A DNA stretch of 64,000 nt from NCBI GenBank assembly GCA_963759235.1, contig CAVWYO010000007.1, positions 372,001 through 436,000 of the forward strand. Reading direction: 5' to 3'. Numbering within the stretch: position 1 is the stretch's first letter; each line of letters starts with the position of its first letter. Under the pieces are notes generated by a model, which was not told the DNA's origin, made no database searches, and saw only the letters and a list, made by a program, of their open reading frames with translations. This document shows, piece after piece, positions 7,826 to 16,574 of the stretch. Source of the DNA: Bauldia sp963759235 (GTDB lineage Bacteria > Pseudomonadota > Alphaproteobacteria > Rhizobiales > Kaistiaceae). A program made the position numbers and the translations under genes.

Positions 7826-8355
7826 GAGGCGGCCCTCTCCTCCGCCTCCTTGCTAAAGCGGACGAAAACCCAATCCGAAACGCCGCTCTCTGCAACCTCC
7901 TCCCTCACTTCCGTCTCGATACGCTGCCGATTCTCCCGCTGCCAAGCCGATGAAGGTGCGTCCGCTCTGAGTGTGATGCGCGCCCACAATGCGGGATCTC
8001 CGTCGACATCTTGGCCCTCCTCAATCTCCACCCGCCAATCACTCCCGAGGCGCGCTTCGATGCGCACCTTCAGCAACCGTTGGAAAGCGTCCGATGGAGA
8101 GAGGGGAGAACTATAGAATCCAGGCCTCCACTCTCCGTGTGCTTCGTCCTCCCCCACTTCGACGACGACGTGTCCGTAGCCGAGCAAAGTCAGGTTCTTG
8201 TCCGTCGCCCCGAACTTCGGTGTGCGTGCGAGGTCTGAGAGGAAATGCCCCGGCTGCAAATCGAGCACTCGAATCGCCTCGTCAAGTGGTAACACCGCCC
8301 ACGGCGGCCCAATGGTATTCGGATAACCTTCATAGACCGGCCAGACGCGCGCCAT
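7822..8355 (-). CDS. Unknown protein, first gene of the HEPN module
   Basis: A 177-residue soluble protein that I do not recognise. The first 95 residues (ARVWPVYEGYPNTIGPPWAV to GEWRPGFYSSPLSPSDAF) are rich in aromatic residues and proline. The last 75 (RLLKVRIEARLGSDWRVEIE, WARITLRADAPSSAWQREN and EVREEVAESGVSDWVFVRF) alternate strands and helices and look like a separate compact domain. It does not show the GSxxxG..DxD pattern of the MNT nucleotidyltransferases that usually accompany HEPN proteins. It is translated just ahead of, and overlapping, the HEPN gene. It is the natural candidate for an antitoxin or sensor, but nothing in the sequence proves this. Confidence 0.7.
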   Translation of the reverse strand: MARVWPVYEGYPNTIGPPWAVLPLDEAIRVLDLQPGHFLSDLARTPKFGATDKNLTLLGYGHVVVEVGEDEAHGEWRPGFYSSPLSPSDAFQRLLKVRIEARLGSDWRVEIEEGQDVDGDPALWARITLRADAPSSAWQRENRQRIETEVREEVAESGVSDWVFVRFSKEAEERAAS

Positions 8356-8496
8356 TCGATCGCATTCCCTATGCCAGCAGAGGGCGCATGGAGCCCTTCA
8401 CATGCATCCTGCGTCTGCAAAAACAAACGGTCAACACAGCTGAAGCGAACCGCACAGTCACATAGCGAGAACCGTTCGCATCCCGCAGGTGAACAA

Positions 8497-8576
8497 GCGC
8501 TTCTGGAACTCGCCCTCGCCGGGCGGCTGGAACGCCACGGCGGGCAGCGGGTTTCGCTGGTGTGAGGGAGCCTAAG
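8497..8576. repeat. 80-bp direct repeat, copy 2 (duplicate of dprA 3' end)
   Basis: Repeats 7190-7269 with two mismatches, including the 22 dprA C-terminal codons after the first base, the TGA and gggagcctaag. It is an orphan here: the open frame leading into it from 8371 is unrelated to DprA. It marks the right border of the inserted segment. Confidence 0.9.
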
Positions 8577-8766
8577 CTGGGGACTTGTTGTCTTCGTCGG
8601 GCTTGGTTGCCGTCGATGCCGCCTCGTCCTCGACCATTCTGAGCAGAAAGGCGAGAAAACCAAGTCTCGCCTCCGAGGCGAGGCGCCGCAATTCCCGGGC
8701 GAGTTGCTCGATATAACGAGCCGTCTCGCCAGGGTCGGGACCCGGCGCTTCTTGATTGGCTGTCAT
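8572..8766 (-). CDS. Small conserved-type alphaproteobacterial protein, unknown function
   Basis: A 64-residue frame starting at the ATG at 8766 (TANQEAPGPDPGETARYIEQ), with a purine-rich GGGGGCGGAA before it. An upstream in-frame ATG would add 8 residues but has no better binding site. The centre, RYIEQLARELRRLASEARLG followed by FLAFLLRMVEDEA, is one amphipathic helix, and the tail is acidic and polar. Short proteins of this layout are frequent in Hyphomicrobiales, where no function is known to me. Its 3' end just overlaps the right border of the dprA insertion, so its original tail may have been altered. Confidence 0.55.
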   Translation of the reverse strand: MTANQEAPGPDPGETARYIEQLARELRRLASEARLGFLAFLLRMVEDEAASTATKPDEDNKSPA

Positions 8767-9036
8767 TTCCGCCCCCGTTTTATGATACAACTATGAGTAG
8801 TACATGGTTTTGTATTATAACTTTGACGTTTACAATTCTGCAAGCAACCAAAATCGCACGTTTTTCGGCAACGAAAACGGCCGTCCGCCGCCTGTCCGAC
8901 GGCGTCGATTGACAGGCAAGGCCGATTCTCGGATTGTCCCGCCGCCTCGGCCCGCCAGTCGATGCTCTTCCAATATCGCCGGACCGAACCCATCTGAGCA
9001 TCCCCCCAGACCAGCGAAAGCCCCGTCGCGGCATCC

Positions 9037-11637
9037 ATGAATATCGTCATCGTCGAATCGCCGGCCAAGGCGAAGACCATCAACAAGTACCTCGGTTCCA
9101 ACTACCAGGTACTTGCCTCCTACGGTCATGTTCGCGATTTGCCCTCGAAGGACGGTTCGGTCGATCCCGACGAAGATTTCCGGATGCATTGGGCGGTCGA
9201 CAGCAAATCGAGCAAACGGCTGTCCGACATCGTCAAGGCGGTGAAAAGCGGCGACCGGCTGATCCTCGCCACCGACCCCGACCGCGAAGGCGAAGCGATT
9301 TCCTGGCACGTGCTTGAAGTGCTGCGCGCCAAGAAGGCGCTGAACGGCAAACCGGTCGAGCGGGTGGTGTTCAACGCCGTTACCCGCGACGCCGTGCTCG
9401 ACGCCATGCGCCATCCCCGCCAGATCGATGCCGATCTGGTCGACGCCTACCTCGCCCGCCGGGCGCTGGATTATCTGGTCGGCTTCACGCTCTCGCCGGT
9501 CTTGTGGCGGAAGCTTCCCGGCGCCCGTTCGGCGGGACGGGTGCAGTCGGTGGCGCTGAGGCTGGTCTGCGACCGCGAGAACGAGATCGAGATCTTCGTT
9601 CCCCGCGAATACTGGTCGGTCGCCGTCACGCTGGAGACGCCGGAAGGCGGGCGTTTCGTCGCCCGTGTCGTCGGCTACGACGGCGACAAGATCGGCCGCC
9701 TCGACATTCCCGACCAGGCGACGGCGCGACGGATCGAAGCGGCGCTGAGGTCGGGCGACTACCGGGTCGTCTCGATCGAGGCGAAGCCGGTCAGGCGGAA
9801 TCCGCCGCCGCCTTTCACCACCTCGACGCTCCAGCAGGAAGCTTCCCGCAAGCTCGGCTTCGCCGCGGCGCGCACCATGCAGCTCGCCCAGCGCCTCTAT
9901 GAGGGGGTCGAGATCAACGGCGAAGCGGTCGGCCTCATCACCTACATGCGGACCGACGGCGTCGACGTGGCGCCCGAAGCGATCGCCGCGGCGCGGAGTA
10001 AGATCGCCGGCGATTTCGGCGACCGCTACGTGCCGGAGAAGGCCCGCCACTACACCGTCAAGGCCAAGAACGCCCAGGAGGCGCACGAAGCCATCCGGCC
10101 GACCGACGTCCGCCGCACGCCGGATTCTGTCGCCCGCATGCTGGAGCCCGACCAGGCGAAGCTCTACGACCTCGTCTGGAAACGCATGGTGGCGAGCCAG
10201 ATGGCTTCGGCCGAATTGGAACGGACGACCGTCGACATCGCGGCGGGAAACGCCGAAAAGGTCGGCCTCCGCGCGACCGGCCAGGTGGTTCGCTTCGACG
10301 GATTCCTCCGGCTCTATCAGGAAGGCCGCGACGACGAGCCGGCCTCGCGCCGCCCGGAGGGCGAGGATGACGACGACGGTCGTCTGCCGCCGATGAAGGA
10401 CGGCGACCGGCTTACCGAGCGCGGCATCGCCATCGACCAGCATTTCACCGAGCCGCCGCCGCGCTACACCGAGGCGACGCTGATCAAGAAGATGGAGGAG
10501 CTCGGCATCGGCCGGCCGTCCACCTACACGGCGACCTTGTCGGTGCTCCGCGACCGCGGCTATGTGCGGCTGGAGAAGCGCCAGCTCATCCCCGAGGACA
10601 AAGGCCGGCTGGTCACCGCCTTTCTGTCGAGCTTCTTCCAGCGGTACGTCGAATACGGCTTCACCGCCGACCTCGAGGAGAAGCTCGACAAGGTCTCCAA
10701 CGGCGACATCTCGTGGAAGGAGGTGCTGCGCGACTTCTGGCGGCAGTTCTCCGCCGACGTCGACAACACCAAGGAGCTCCGCGTCTCGGAGGTGCTGGAA
10801 GCGCTGAACGAGCTGCTCGCGCCGCACGTCTTCCCGAAGCGCGCCGACGGCGGCGACCCGCGCCAGTGCCCGTCATGCGGCACCGGCAAATTGTCGCTGA
10901 AACTCGGCAAGTTCGGCGCCTTCATCGGCTGCTCCAACTATCCGGAGTGCCGCTACACCCGCCAGCTCGCGGTGCCCGGCGAAAACGGCAACGGCACAGA
11001 GCTCGGCGCCGACGGCGCGCGCAACCTCGGCAAGGACCCGGAGACCGGCCTCGACGTGACGGTGAGGACCGGCCGGTTCGGCCCCTACGTGCAACTCGGC
11101 GAGGCGAGCGCGGAGAACAAGAAGCCGAAGCGGGCGAGCCTGCCGAAGGGCTGGGATCCGGCGACCATCGACCTCGGTCAGGCGCTGGCGCTGCTGGCGC
11201 TCCCCCGCGAGGTCGGGCTTCACCCGGAAACCGGCACGATGATCACCGCCGGCATCGGCCGCTACGGCCCCTTCGTTCACAACGAAGGGACCTATGCCAA
11301 CCTCGATTCGGTCGAGGAGGTCTTCTCGGTCGGCCTCAACCGGGCGGTCTCGCTTCTCGCCGAGAAGAAGGCTGGCTCGGGCCGGGGCCGCGGCCGGGCG
11401 GCGCCATCGGCACTGAAGACGCTCGGCGACCACCCGACCGAGGGCGGCCCGATCACCGTTCGCGCCGGGCGCTACGGACCTTATGTGAATCATGGCAAGG
11501 TAAACGCGACCCTGCCCAAGGACGTCGATCCGGAAACCGTGACGATGGACATGGCGCTCGAACTCCTGGCGGCGAAGGCGAGCAAGGGCTCCGGCCGGGG
11601 CGGCGGTCGGTCGAAACGCGCCGCCAAGGCGAACTGA
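9037..11637 (+). CDS. topA: DNA topoisomerase I
   Basis: An 866-residue type IA topoisomerase that relaxes negative supercoils. The Toprim domain is at the N-terminus (IVESPAKAKTINKYLG near residue 4; ATDPDREGEAISWHVLE near 88). The catalytic tyrosine is in GLITYMRTDGV near residue 303. PSTYTATLSVLRDRGYV lies near 490. A four-cysteine zinc ribbon (CPSCGTGKLSLKLGKFGAFI, then GCSNYPECRYTR) sits near 610. Degenerate C-terminal repeats (TGRFGPYVQLGE, AGIGRYGPFVHNEG, AGRYGPYVNHGK) and a lysine-rich tail follow. The ATG is followed by the invariant NIVIVESPAK start. rnr begins 3 bp after the stop. Confidence 0.97.
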   Translation: MNIVIVESPAKAKTINKYLGSNYQVLASYGHVRDLPSKDGSVDPDEDFRMHWAVDSKSSKRLSDIVKAVKSGDRLILATDPDREGEAISWHVLEVLRAKKALNGKPVERVVFNAVTRDAVLDAMRHPRQIDADLVDAYLARRALDYLVGFTLSPVLWRKLPGARSAGRVQSVALRLVCDRENEIEIFVPREYWSVAVTLETPEGGRFVARVVGYDGDKIGRLDIPDQATARRIEAALRSGDYRVVSIEAKPVRRNPPPPFTTSTLQQEASRKLGFAAARTMQLAQRLYEGVEINGEAVGLITYMRTDGVDVAPEAIAAARSKIAGDFGDRYVPEKARHYTVKAKNAQEAHEAIRPTDVRRTPDSVARMLEPDQAKLYDLVWKRMVASQMASAELERTTVDIAAGNAEKVGLRATGQVVRFDGFLRLYQEGRDDEPASRRPEGEDDDDGRLPPMKDGDRLTERGIAIDQHFTEPPPRYTEATLIKKMEELGIGRPSTYTATLSVLRDRGYVRLEKRQLIPEDKGRLVTAFLSSFFQRYVEYGFTADLEEKLDKVSNGDISWKEVLRDFWRQFSADVDNTKELRVSEVLEALNELLAPHVFPKRADGGDPRQCPSCGTGKLSLKLGKFGAFIGCSNYPECRYTRQLAVPGENGNGTELGADGARNLGKDPETGLDVTVRTGRFGPYVQLGEASAENKKPKRASLPKGWDPATIDLGQALALLALPREVGLHPETGTMITAGIGRYGPFVHNEGTYANLDSVEEVFSVGLNRAVSLLAEKKAGSGRGRGRAAPSALKTLGDHPTEGGPITVRAGRYGPYVNHGKVNATLPKDVDPETVTMDMALELLAAKASKGSGRGGGRSKRAAKAN

Positions 11638-11640
11638 CGC

Positions 11641-13890
11641 GTGGCGAAGAAATCGCGCACCGCCGCCAAGAAACCCGATTGGCCGCTGCCGACCCGCAAC
11701 GAGGTGCTTGCCTACATCGCCGACCATCCCGGCCGCGCCGGCAAGCGCGAGATCGCGCGCGCCTTCGGCATCAAGGGCGGGGACCGCATCGCGCTGAAGG
11801 CGATCCTCAAGGACCTGTCCGAGGAAGGCGTCGTCGCCAAGCGGCGCGGCAAGCTGACGCGCTCCGGCGACCTGCCGCCGGTGACCGTGCTGGAGGTGAC
11901 CGGCCGCGACCCGGACGGCGAACTCATCGCCGAGCCGGTCGAATGGCCGGAGGAACAGGGCACGCCGCCGCGAATCCTGATCGCTCCAGTGCGCGGCAAG
12001 GGACCGCCGGCCGGGATCGGCGACCGGATGCTGGCGCGCCTGTCGCGGGAAGCGGCCGACGGGTTCGACTATTCGGCGCGGATCATCAAGCTCCTGGCGC
12101 GGAAACCGGCAATGGCGCTCGGCGTCGTCCGGGAGACACCGGGCGGGGCGCGGATCGAACCGGTCGACCGCAAGCAGAAGGAACTCGTCGTCGATGCAGA
12201 CGGCCTGAAGGGTGCCAAGGAAGGCGACCTGGTCGCGGTGACCGTGTCGCGCTCGGGCCGTTACGGTCTCGACCGCGCCCGGGTCGGCGAGGTGATCGGC
12301 TCGATGAAGAACGAGAAGGCGGTGAGCCTGATCGCCATTCTGTCGCACGGCATCCCTTACGAGTTCCCGCCCGAGGTGCTGACCGAGGCCGAGACGGCGA
12401 AGCCGGCAACGACGCGGAGCCGCGAGGATTGGCGCGAGCTGCCGCTCCTCACCATCGATCCCGCCGACGCCAAGGATCACGACGACGCCGTCCATGCCGC
12501 GCCCGACGACAGTCCCGACAACCCGGGCGGCGTCATCGTCACCGTCGCCATCGCCGACGTCTCCGCCTATGTGCGGCCTGGCTCGGCGCTCGACCGCGAG
12601 GCGCTGAAGCGCGGCAACTCAGTCTATTTTCCCGACCGCGTCGTGCCGATGCTGCCCGAGCGCATTTCCAACGACCTCTGTTCGCTGCGCGAGGGCGAGG
12701 ACCGCCCTGCCCTCGCCGTGCGCATGGTGTTCTCGGCCGACGGACGCAAGCGAAGCCACCGCTTCCACCGGGTGATGATGCGCTCGGCGGCGAAGCTCTC
12801 CTACCCGGAGGCGCAGCGCGCCTTCGACGGTGCCGACATCGGCGCCGACAACAGCGTGACCGCCGCGCTTGCCGCGCTCTGGGATGCCTACAAGGCGCTC
12901 CGCCGCGGCCGCGAGGATCGCGCCCCGCTCGAACTCGACCTGCCGGAGCGGAAGCTGGTGCTCGGCGCCGACGGCTCGATCGAACGGGTGGTCATTCCCG
13001 AGCGGCTCGAATCGCACCGGCTGATCGAGGAGTTCATGATCCAGGCGAATGTCGCCGCCGCCGAGACCCTGGAAGCCAAGAAGTCGCCGCTCGTCTACCG
13101 CATCCACGACACCCCGTCGCTGGCCAAGCTCGAAGCGCTCCGCGATTTCCTGAAATCGATCGACATGACGCTGCCGAAGGGCGGCAATCTCCGGCCGTCG
13201 CACTTCAACCTGATCCTCGAGCGGGCGAAGAACACCGAGCACGGCCCGCTCCTTCACGAGGTGGTACTCCGCACGCAAAGCCAGGCCGAATACCACCCGG
13301 AGAACATCGGCCACTTCGGCTTGAACCTCCGGCGCTACGCCCATTTCACCTCGCCGATCCGCCGCTACGCCGACCTCATCGTCCACCGGGCGCTGATCGG
13401 CGCCTTGCGGCTTGGTCCGGGCGGCCTACCCAAGGGCGCCGAGGCGGAGCTGCCGCTGATCGCCGCGCAGATCTCGGCGGCCGAGCGCCGCGCCATGGCC
13501 GCCGAGCGCGACACCATCGACCGCCTGGTGGCGCACTGGCTCGCCGACCAGATCGGCGCCACCTTCCGCGGGCGGATCGCCGGGGTCACGCGCGCCGGCC
13601 TGTTCGTCAAGCTCGACGAGACCGGCGCCGACGGCTTCGTGCCCATGCGCTCGCTCGGCTCGGATTATTTCGTCTATGACGAAGCGCGCCACGCGGTGAC
13701 CGGCGAGCGCAGCGGCGAGACGCACCGGCTCGGCGACCAGGTCGAGGTGAAACTGGTCGAGGCGGCGCCGCTCGCCGGCGCGCTCCGCTTCGAGCTTCTG
13801 TCGGAGGGACGGGTGGTGCCGAAGAAGGATCGCCCGGCGTCCGAAAGGAAGGGCCGGGGCGGCAAGCCGGCACGCAGCCGAAGGCGATAG
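11641..13890 (+). CDS. rnr: Ribonuclease R
   Basis: A 749-residue 3'-to-5' exoribonuclease that degrades structured RNA. It starts at GTG 11641, 3 bp after topA, and opens with a basic helix-turn-helix-like region (KREIARAFGIKGGDRIALKA). The RNB catalytic domain contains LLTIDPADAKDHDDAVHA near residue 268, with the metal-binding aspartates intact, and TSPIRRYADLIVHRALI near 570. A C-terminal S1 RNA-binding domain (FRGRIAGVTRAGLFVKLDE) is followed by a basic tail (RKGRGGKPARSRRR) typical of RNase R. Operon-like spacing with topA and DUF983 is conserved in the order. Confidence 0.96.
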   Translation: MAKKSRTAAKKPDWPLPTRNEVLAYIADHPGRAGKREIARAFGIKGGDRIALKAILKDLSEEGVVAKRRGKLTRSGDLPPVTVLEVTGRDPDGELIAEPVEWPEEQGTPPRILIAPVRGKGPPAGIGDRMLARLSREAADGFDYSARIIKLLARKPAMALGVVRETPGGARIEPVDRKQKELVVDADGLKGAKEGDLVAVTVSRSGRYGLDRARVGEVIGSMKNEKAVSLIAILSHGIPYEFPPEVLTEAETAKPATTRSREDWRELPLLTIDPADAKDHDDAVHAAPDDSPDNPGGVIVTVAIADVSAYVRPGSALDREALKRGNSVYFPDRVVPMLPERISNDLCSLREGEDRPALAVRMVFSADGRKRSHRFHRVMMRSAAKLSYPEAQRAFDGADIGADNSVTAALAALWDAYKALRRGREDRAPLELDLPERKLVLGADGSIERVVIPERLESHRLIEEFMIQANVAAAETLEAKKSPLVYRIHDTPSLAKLEALRDFLKSIDMTLPKGGNLRPSHFNLILERAKNTEHGPLLHEVVLRTQSQAEYHPENIGHFGLNLRRYAHFTSPIRRYADLIVHRALIGALRLGPGGLPKGAEAELPLIAAQISAAERRAMAAERDTIDRLVAHWLADQIGATFRGRIAGVTRAGLFVKLDETGADGFVPMRSLGSDYFVYDEARHAVTGERSGETHRLGDQVEVKLVEAAPLAGALRFELLSEGRVVPKKDRPASERKGRGGKPARSRRR

Positions 13891-13952
13891 CGCCGCGACA
13901 TCTTACGCTTGCCGCTTGAACGGCAACGGGTTTCGGCCTACCTCCGAAGGCC

Positions 13953-14438
13953 ATGGACACGATGGACGACAGCCGCCTGTGGCGGCAAGACCCCGGACTG
14001 AACGACCTCGGCCTGCCCAAGCGCGCCGTGTGGGGAGCGATGCGGCGCGGATTCGCCTGCCACTGCCCGAACTGCGGCGAAGGTGCGCTCTTCTACCGCT
14101 TCCTCAAGCCGGTGCTCGCCTGCGGGCATTGCGGCGAAGACCTGAGCCACCAGCGCGCCGACGACGCGCCGCCCTATTTCACCATCGTCATCGTCGGCCA
14201 CCTGATCGTCCCCCTGATGGTGACGGTCGCGCTGCTCACCAACCTGCCCAACCTGGTGTCGCTGGCCATCTGGCTGCCGCTTACCCTCGCCTTGACCCTT
14301 CTTCTCCTCCAGCCGGTCAAGGGCGCGACCATTGCACTGCAATGGGCGCTCTACATGCACGGCTTCGAAGGACGCGGCGACCCGGATGCGATGCCGGAGG
14401 GATTCCTGCGGCGCGACCCCACCGCCGAAGCCCTATAA
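13953..14438 (+). CDS. DUF983 family membrane protein
   Basis: A 161-residue protein. Its N-terminal third holds a zinc-ribbon-like four-cysteine motif (CHCPNCGEGALFYRF, then ACGHCGED). Two hydrophobic segments follow (FTIVIVGHLIVPLMVTVALL; LVSLAIWLPLTLALTLLLLQ). This layout is that of DUF983, a family regularly found directly after rnr in alphaproteobacteria and of unknown function. The ATG at 13953 was chosen; a second in-frame ATG four codons on is possible. Confidence 0.85.
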   Translation: MDTMDDSRLWRQDPGLNDLGLPKRAVWGAMRRGFACHCPNCGEGALFYRFLKPVLACGHCGEDLSHQRADDAPPYFTIVIVGHLIVPLMVTVALLTNLPNLVSLAIWLPLTLALTLLLLQPVKGATIALQWALYMHGFEGRGDPDAMPEGFLRRDPTAEAL

Positions 14439-14470
14439 TCTGAACATATCCAACCCCGGGGATCGCTTCC

Positions 14471-15652
14471 GTGACCGCCGTATCTTCGCGCATCCGCGCC
14501 GCCGACAATGCATTTGCTCCGATCGCGGCCTTCTATTTCCGTTCGCGCTACGCCGAGCGGCGGTTCGTCGAAGGCATATCGGACTTCACCTTCGGCAATC
14601 CTCAGGAAATGCCGCTCGGCGGCTTCGTCGACGCCCTCCGCAACCGGGCGGTGCCCAAGGACAAGAACTGGTTCGCCTACAAGACGAGCGAAGAGGAGCC
14701 CCGCGCCTTCCTGGCCGAGCGGCTCGGTCGCGAGCTCGGCCTTGCCTTCGAGCCGGAAGACATCGCGCTGACCGCCGGCGCCTTCGCGGCGATTTCCATC
14801 GCCATGCGCCTCGTCGTCGATGCCGGCGACGAGGTGGTGTATTCCGAGCCGGCCTGGTTCTGTTACGAGCCGATGCTCCGCGCCGCCGACGCGGTGCCGA
14901 AGCGGGTGATGCTGAAGCCCGGGAGCTTCGATCTCGACCTCGCGGCGATCGATGCCGCCATCACGCCGAAGACGCGGATGGTCATCGTCAACACCCCGCA
15001 CAATCCGACCGGGCGGATCTACGGCGCCGATGCTCTGCGTGCCCTCGCCGATCTTCTCGACCGCGCCTCGGCGCGGATCAACCGCCGCATTTTCCTGCTC
15101 TCCGACGAGCCCTACCGGCGGCTGCGCTTCGACAATCGCGATTTCACCAGTCCGGCAGCGATCTATCCGTGGACGCTGATCAGCTACAGCTACGGCAAGG
15201 TGCTGCTCACGCCGGGCCAGCGGCTCGGCTATCTGGCCGTCTCGCCGCTGATGCCGAAGGCCGACCGCGAACCGCTGCGCGAGGCTTATTTCGCCGCCGG
15301 GATGGCGCTCGGCTGGTGCTTCCCCAATGCCATCATGCAATACGCCATACCCGACCTCGAGGACCTGTCGATCGATATCGCGGCGCTGACGCGGCGGCGC
15401 GACCTGCTGCTGACGACGCTCACCGATGCCGGCTACGAAGCCCTCAACCCGGAGGGCACCTTCTACCTGTTCAGCCGGTGGCCGGCCAAAGCCGCGAAGG
15501 ATCCGTGGCGCGCGCTTGCCGACCACGACGTCTTCGTGCTGCCCGGAATGGTGATGAACGTGCCGGATTATTTCCGCATCAGCCTCACCGCTTCCGACGC
15601 CATGGTCGAGCGGGCGCTGCCCGCCTTCCGCGCGGTCGCTCAGTCGGCCTGA
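14471..15652 (+). CDS. PLP-dependent class I/II aminotransferase
   Basis: A 393-residue fold-type I aminotransferase. Conserved points are NTPHNPTGRIY near residue 175 (substrate and PLP binding), LLSDEPYRRLRF near 212, and SYSYGKVLLTPGQRLGY near 240, with Lys in SYGK as the PLP Schiff base and Arg in GQRLGY. The start is GTG 14471, preceded by ggggatcgcttcc, a weak binding site. The substrate cannot be read from the sequence. Its 3' end overlaps the convergent SMP-30 gene by 13 bp. It is absent from the usual rnr-DUF983-rpmG order of related genomes as I know it, so it may be a local insertion. Confidence 0.85.
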   Translation: MTAVSSRIRAADNAFAPIAAFYFRSRYAERRFVEGISDFTFGNPQEMPLGGFVDALRNRAVPKDKNWFAYKTSEEEPRAFLAERLGRELGLAFEPEDIALTAGAFAAISIAMRLVVDAGDEVVYSEPAWFCYEPMLRAADAVPKRVMLKPGSFDLDLAAIDAAITPKTRMVIVNTPHNPTGRIYGADALRALADLLDRASARINRRIFLLSDEPYRRLRFDNRDFTSPAAIYPWTLISYSYGKVLLTPGQRLGYLAVSPLMPKADREPLREAYFAAGMALGWCFPNAIMQYAIPDLEDLSIDIAALTRRRDLLLTTLTDAGYEALNPEGTFYLFSRWPAKAAKDPWRALADHDVFVLPGMVMNVPDYFRISLTASDAMVERALPAFRAVAQSA

Positions 15653-16557
15653 CGGATCGGATTGGCGACCGAATAGACCGCACCGGCAACGGGCAAGGTC
15701 GACGCCGGCGCGGTGATGTAGAGGCGCGTCTGGTCGTTTGAGAAGGCGACGCTGGTGATGTAGCGCTCGGGCACCTCGACGGTAGCGCGCAGCTTGCCGT
15801 CCGGCCCGACGATCAGCAGGTGGCCGGCCCCGTATTCGGCGATGTAGAGATTGTCGTCGCGGTCGACCTGCAGCCCGTCCGGGCCGACCTCCCAGCTCCG
15901 CGACGGGTCGGCGCCCACCAGGTCGTCGAGCCGGACGAAGATGCGCCGGTTCGACAGGCTGCCGTCCGCGGCGACATCGTAGGCGAGGACGTTGCGCGAC
16001 AGGTGCTCGGAGACGAAGAGCGTGCGGCCGTCGGAGGAGAGCGCGACGCCGTTCGAATAGTGGATGCCCTCGGCGAGCCGCCGCAGCCGGCCGCCGGCAT
16101 CGAGATAGAGCACCGCTCCCTTCGCCTTGGCCCGCGGCGCGAACGTTCCGGACGAGGAAAAATACATGCCGCCCTTGGCGTCGTTGGTCGCCGCGTTCGG
16201 CGTGACGAATGACTGGCCGTTCTCGTCGGCGTCGATCAGCCCCAGCGTCTCACCGTCGAGACCGATCCGCGCCACGACGCCTTGAAGGTGGCAGAGAATA
16301 TAGAGCGCATTCGCGCCGGCCCTGGCGATCGCGGTCGGACCGCACCCGTCCCGCGACCACACCACCTGGTTCGCCGTTCCGTCCCAGCGCATGACCCGGT
16401 CGTTGCCCATCTCGGTGTAGTAGAAGATGCCGTCCTGGAAGAACGCGCCTTCCGGATAGGCGGAGTCGGGATTGATCGGCACGGGCGCATCCGCCGCCAC
16501 GCCGGGGCCGGCGGATATCAAGAGCGCAACGGCGGCGGCCGCAAGCAGACGAGGCAT
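15640..16557 (-). CDS. Exported SMP-30/gluconolactonase-like beta-propeller protein
   Basis: A 305-residue protein with a clear signal peptide (PRLLAAAAVALLISAGPGVA, cut near ADA). The rest has the six-bladed beta-propeller pattern of SMP-30/gluconolactonases: PEGAFFQDGIFYYTEMG near residue 35 with the metal-binding Glu, YSNGVALSSDGRTLFVSE near 167 with the Asn, and GPDGLQVDRDDNLYIAEYG near 222. It is probably periplasmic. Proteins of this group hydrolyse sugar lactones, but the substrate here is unknown. A cupin gene lies 17 bp upstream on the same strand, so the two may be co-transcribed. Confidence 0.8.
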   Translation of the reverse strand: MPRLLAAAAVALLISAGPGVAADAPVPINPDSAYPEGAFFQDGIFYYTEMGNDRVMRWDGTANQVVWSRDGCGPTAIARAGANALYILCHLQGVVARIGLDGETLGLIDADENGQSFVTPNAATNDAKGGMYFSSSGTFAPRAKAKGAVLYLDAGGRLRRLAEGIHYSNGVALSSDGRTLFVSEHLSRNVLAYDVAADGSLSNRRIFVRLDDLVGADPSRSWEVGPDGLQVDRDDNLYIAEYGAGHLLIVGPDGKLRATVEVPERYITSVAFSNDQTRLYITAPASTLPVAGAVYSVANPIRQAD

Positions 16558-16574
16558 TTGGGCTTACATCCTTC

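Larger units (their letters stand above)
7190..8576. mobile_element. 1.3-kb insertion into the 3' end of dprA carrying a two-gene module
   Basis: The segment between dprA and the genes leading to topA is bounded by 80-bp direct repeats of the dprA tail. This is the structure expected when an element integrates at the 3' end of a gene and restores that end. The cargo is two overlapping minus-strand genes and about 140 bp upstream of them. Their base composition looks less GC-rich than plsY, dprA and topA. There is no integrase, transposase or terminal inverted repeat, so the element would need outside recombination functions or be a remnant. The mechanism is inferred; the repeat is directly visible. 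Confidence 0.6.

Noticed and set aside
7270..8496. Insertion sequence between dprA and topA
   Set aside because: No transposase and no terminal inverted repeats; the 80-bp flanking repeats are far too long for target-site duplications.
8371..8565. 64-residue frame ending in the duplicated dprA tail
   Set aside because: Its first part has no coding signature; it is an accidental fusion to the repeat copy.
8830..10827. 665-residue open frame antisense to topA
   Set aside because: It lies opposite topA, which has all catalytic motifs. The antisense product has only the Arg/Asp/His-rich composition usual for antisense of GC-rich genes.
10713..13679. 988-residue + strand frame across topA and rnr
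   Set aside because: It is a shifted reading of two well-supported genes, almost all Arg/Gly/Ala/Pro, with no domain.
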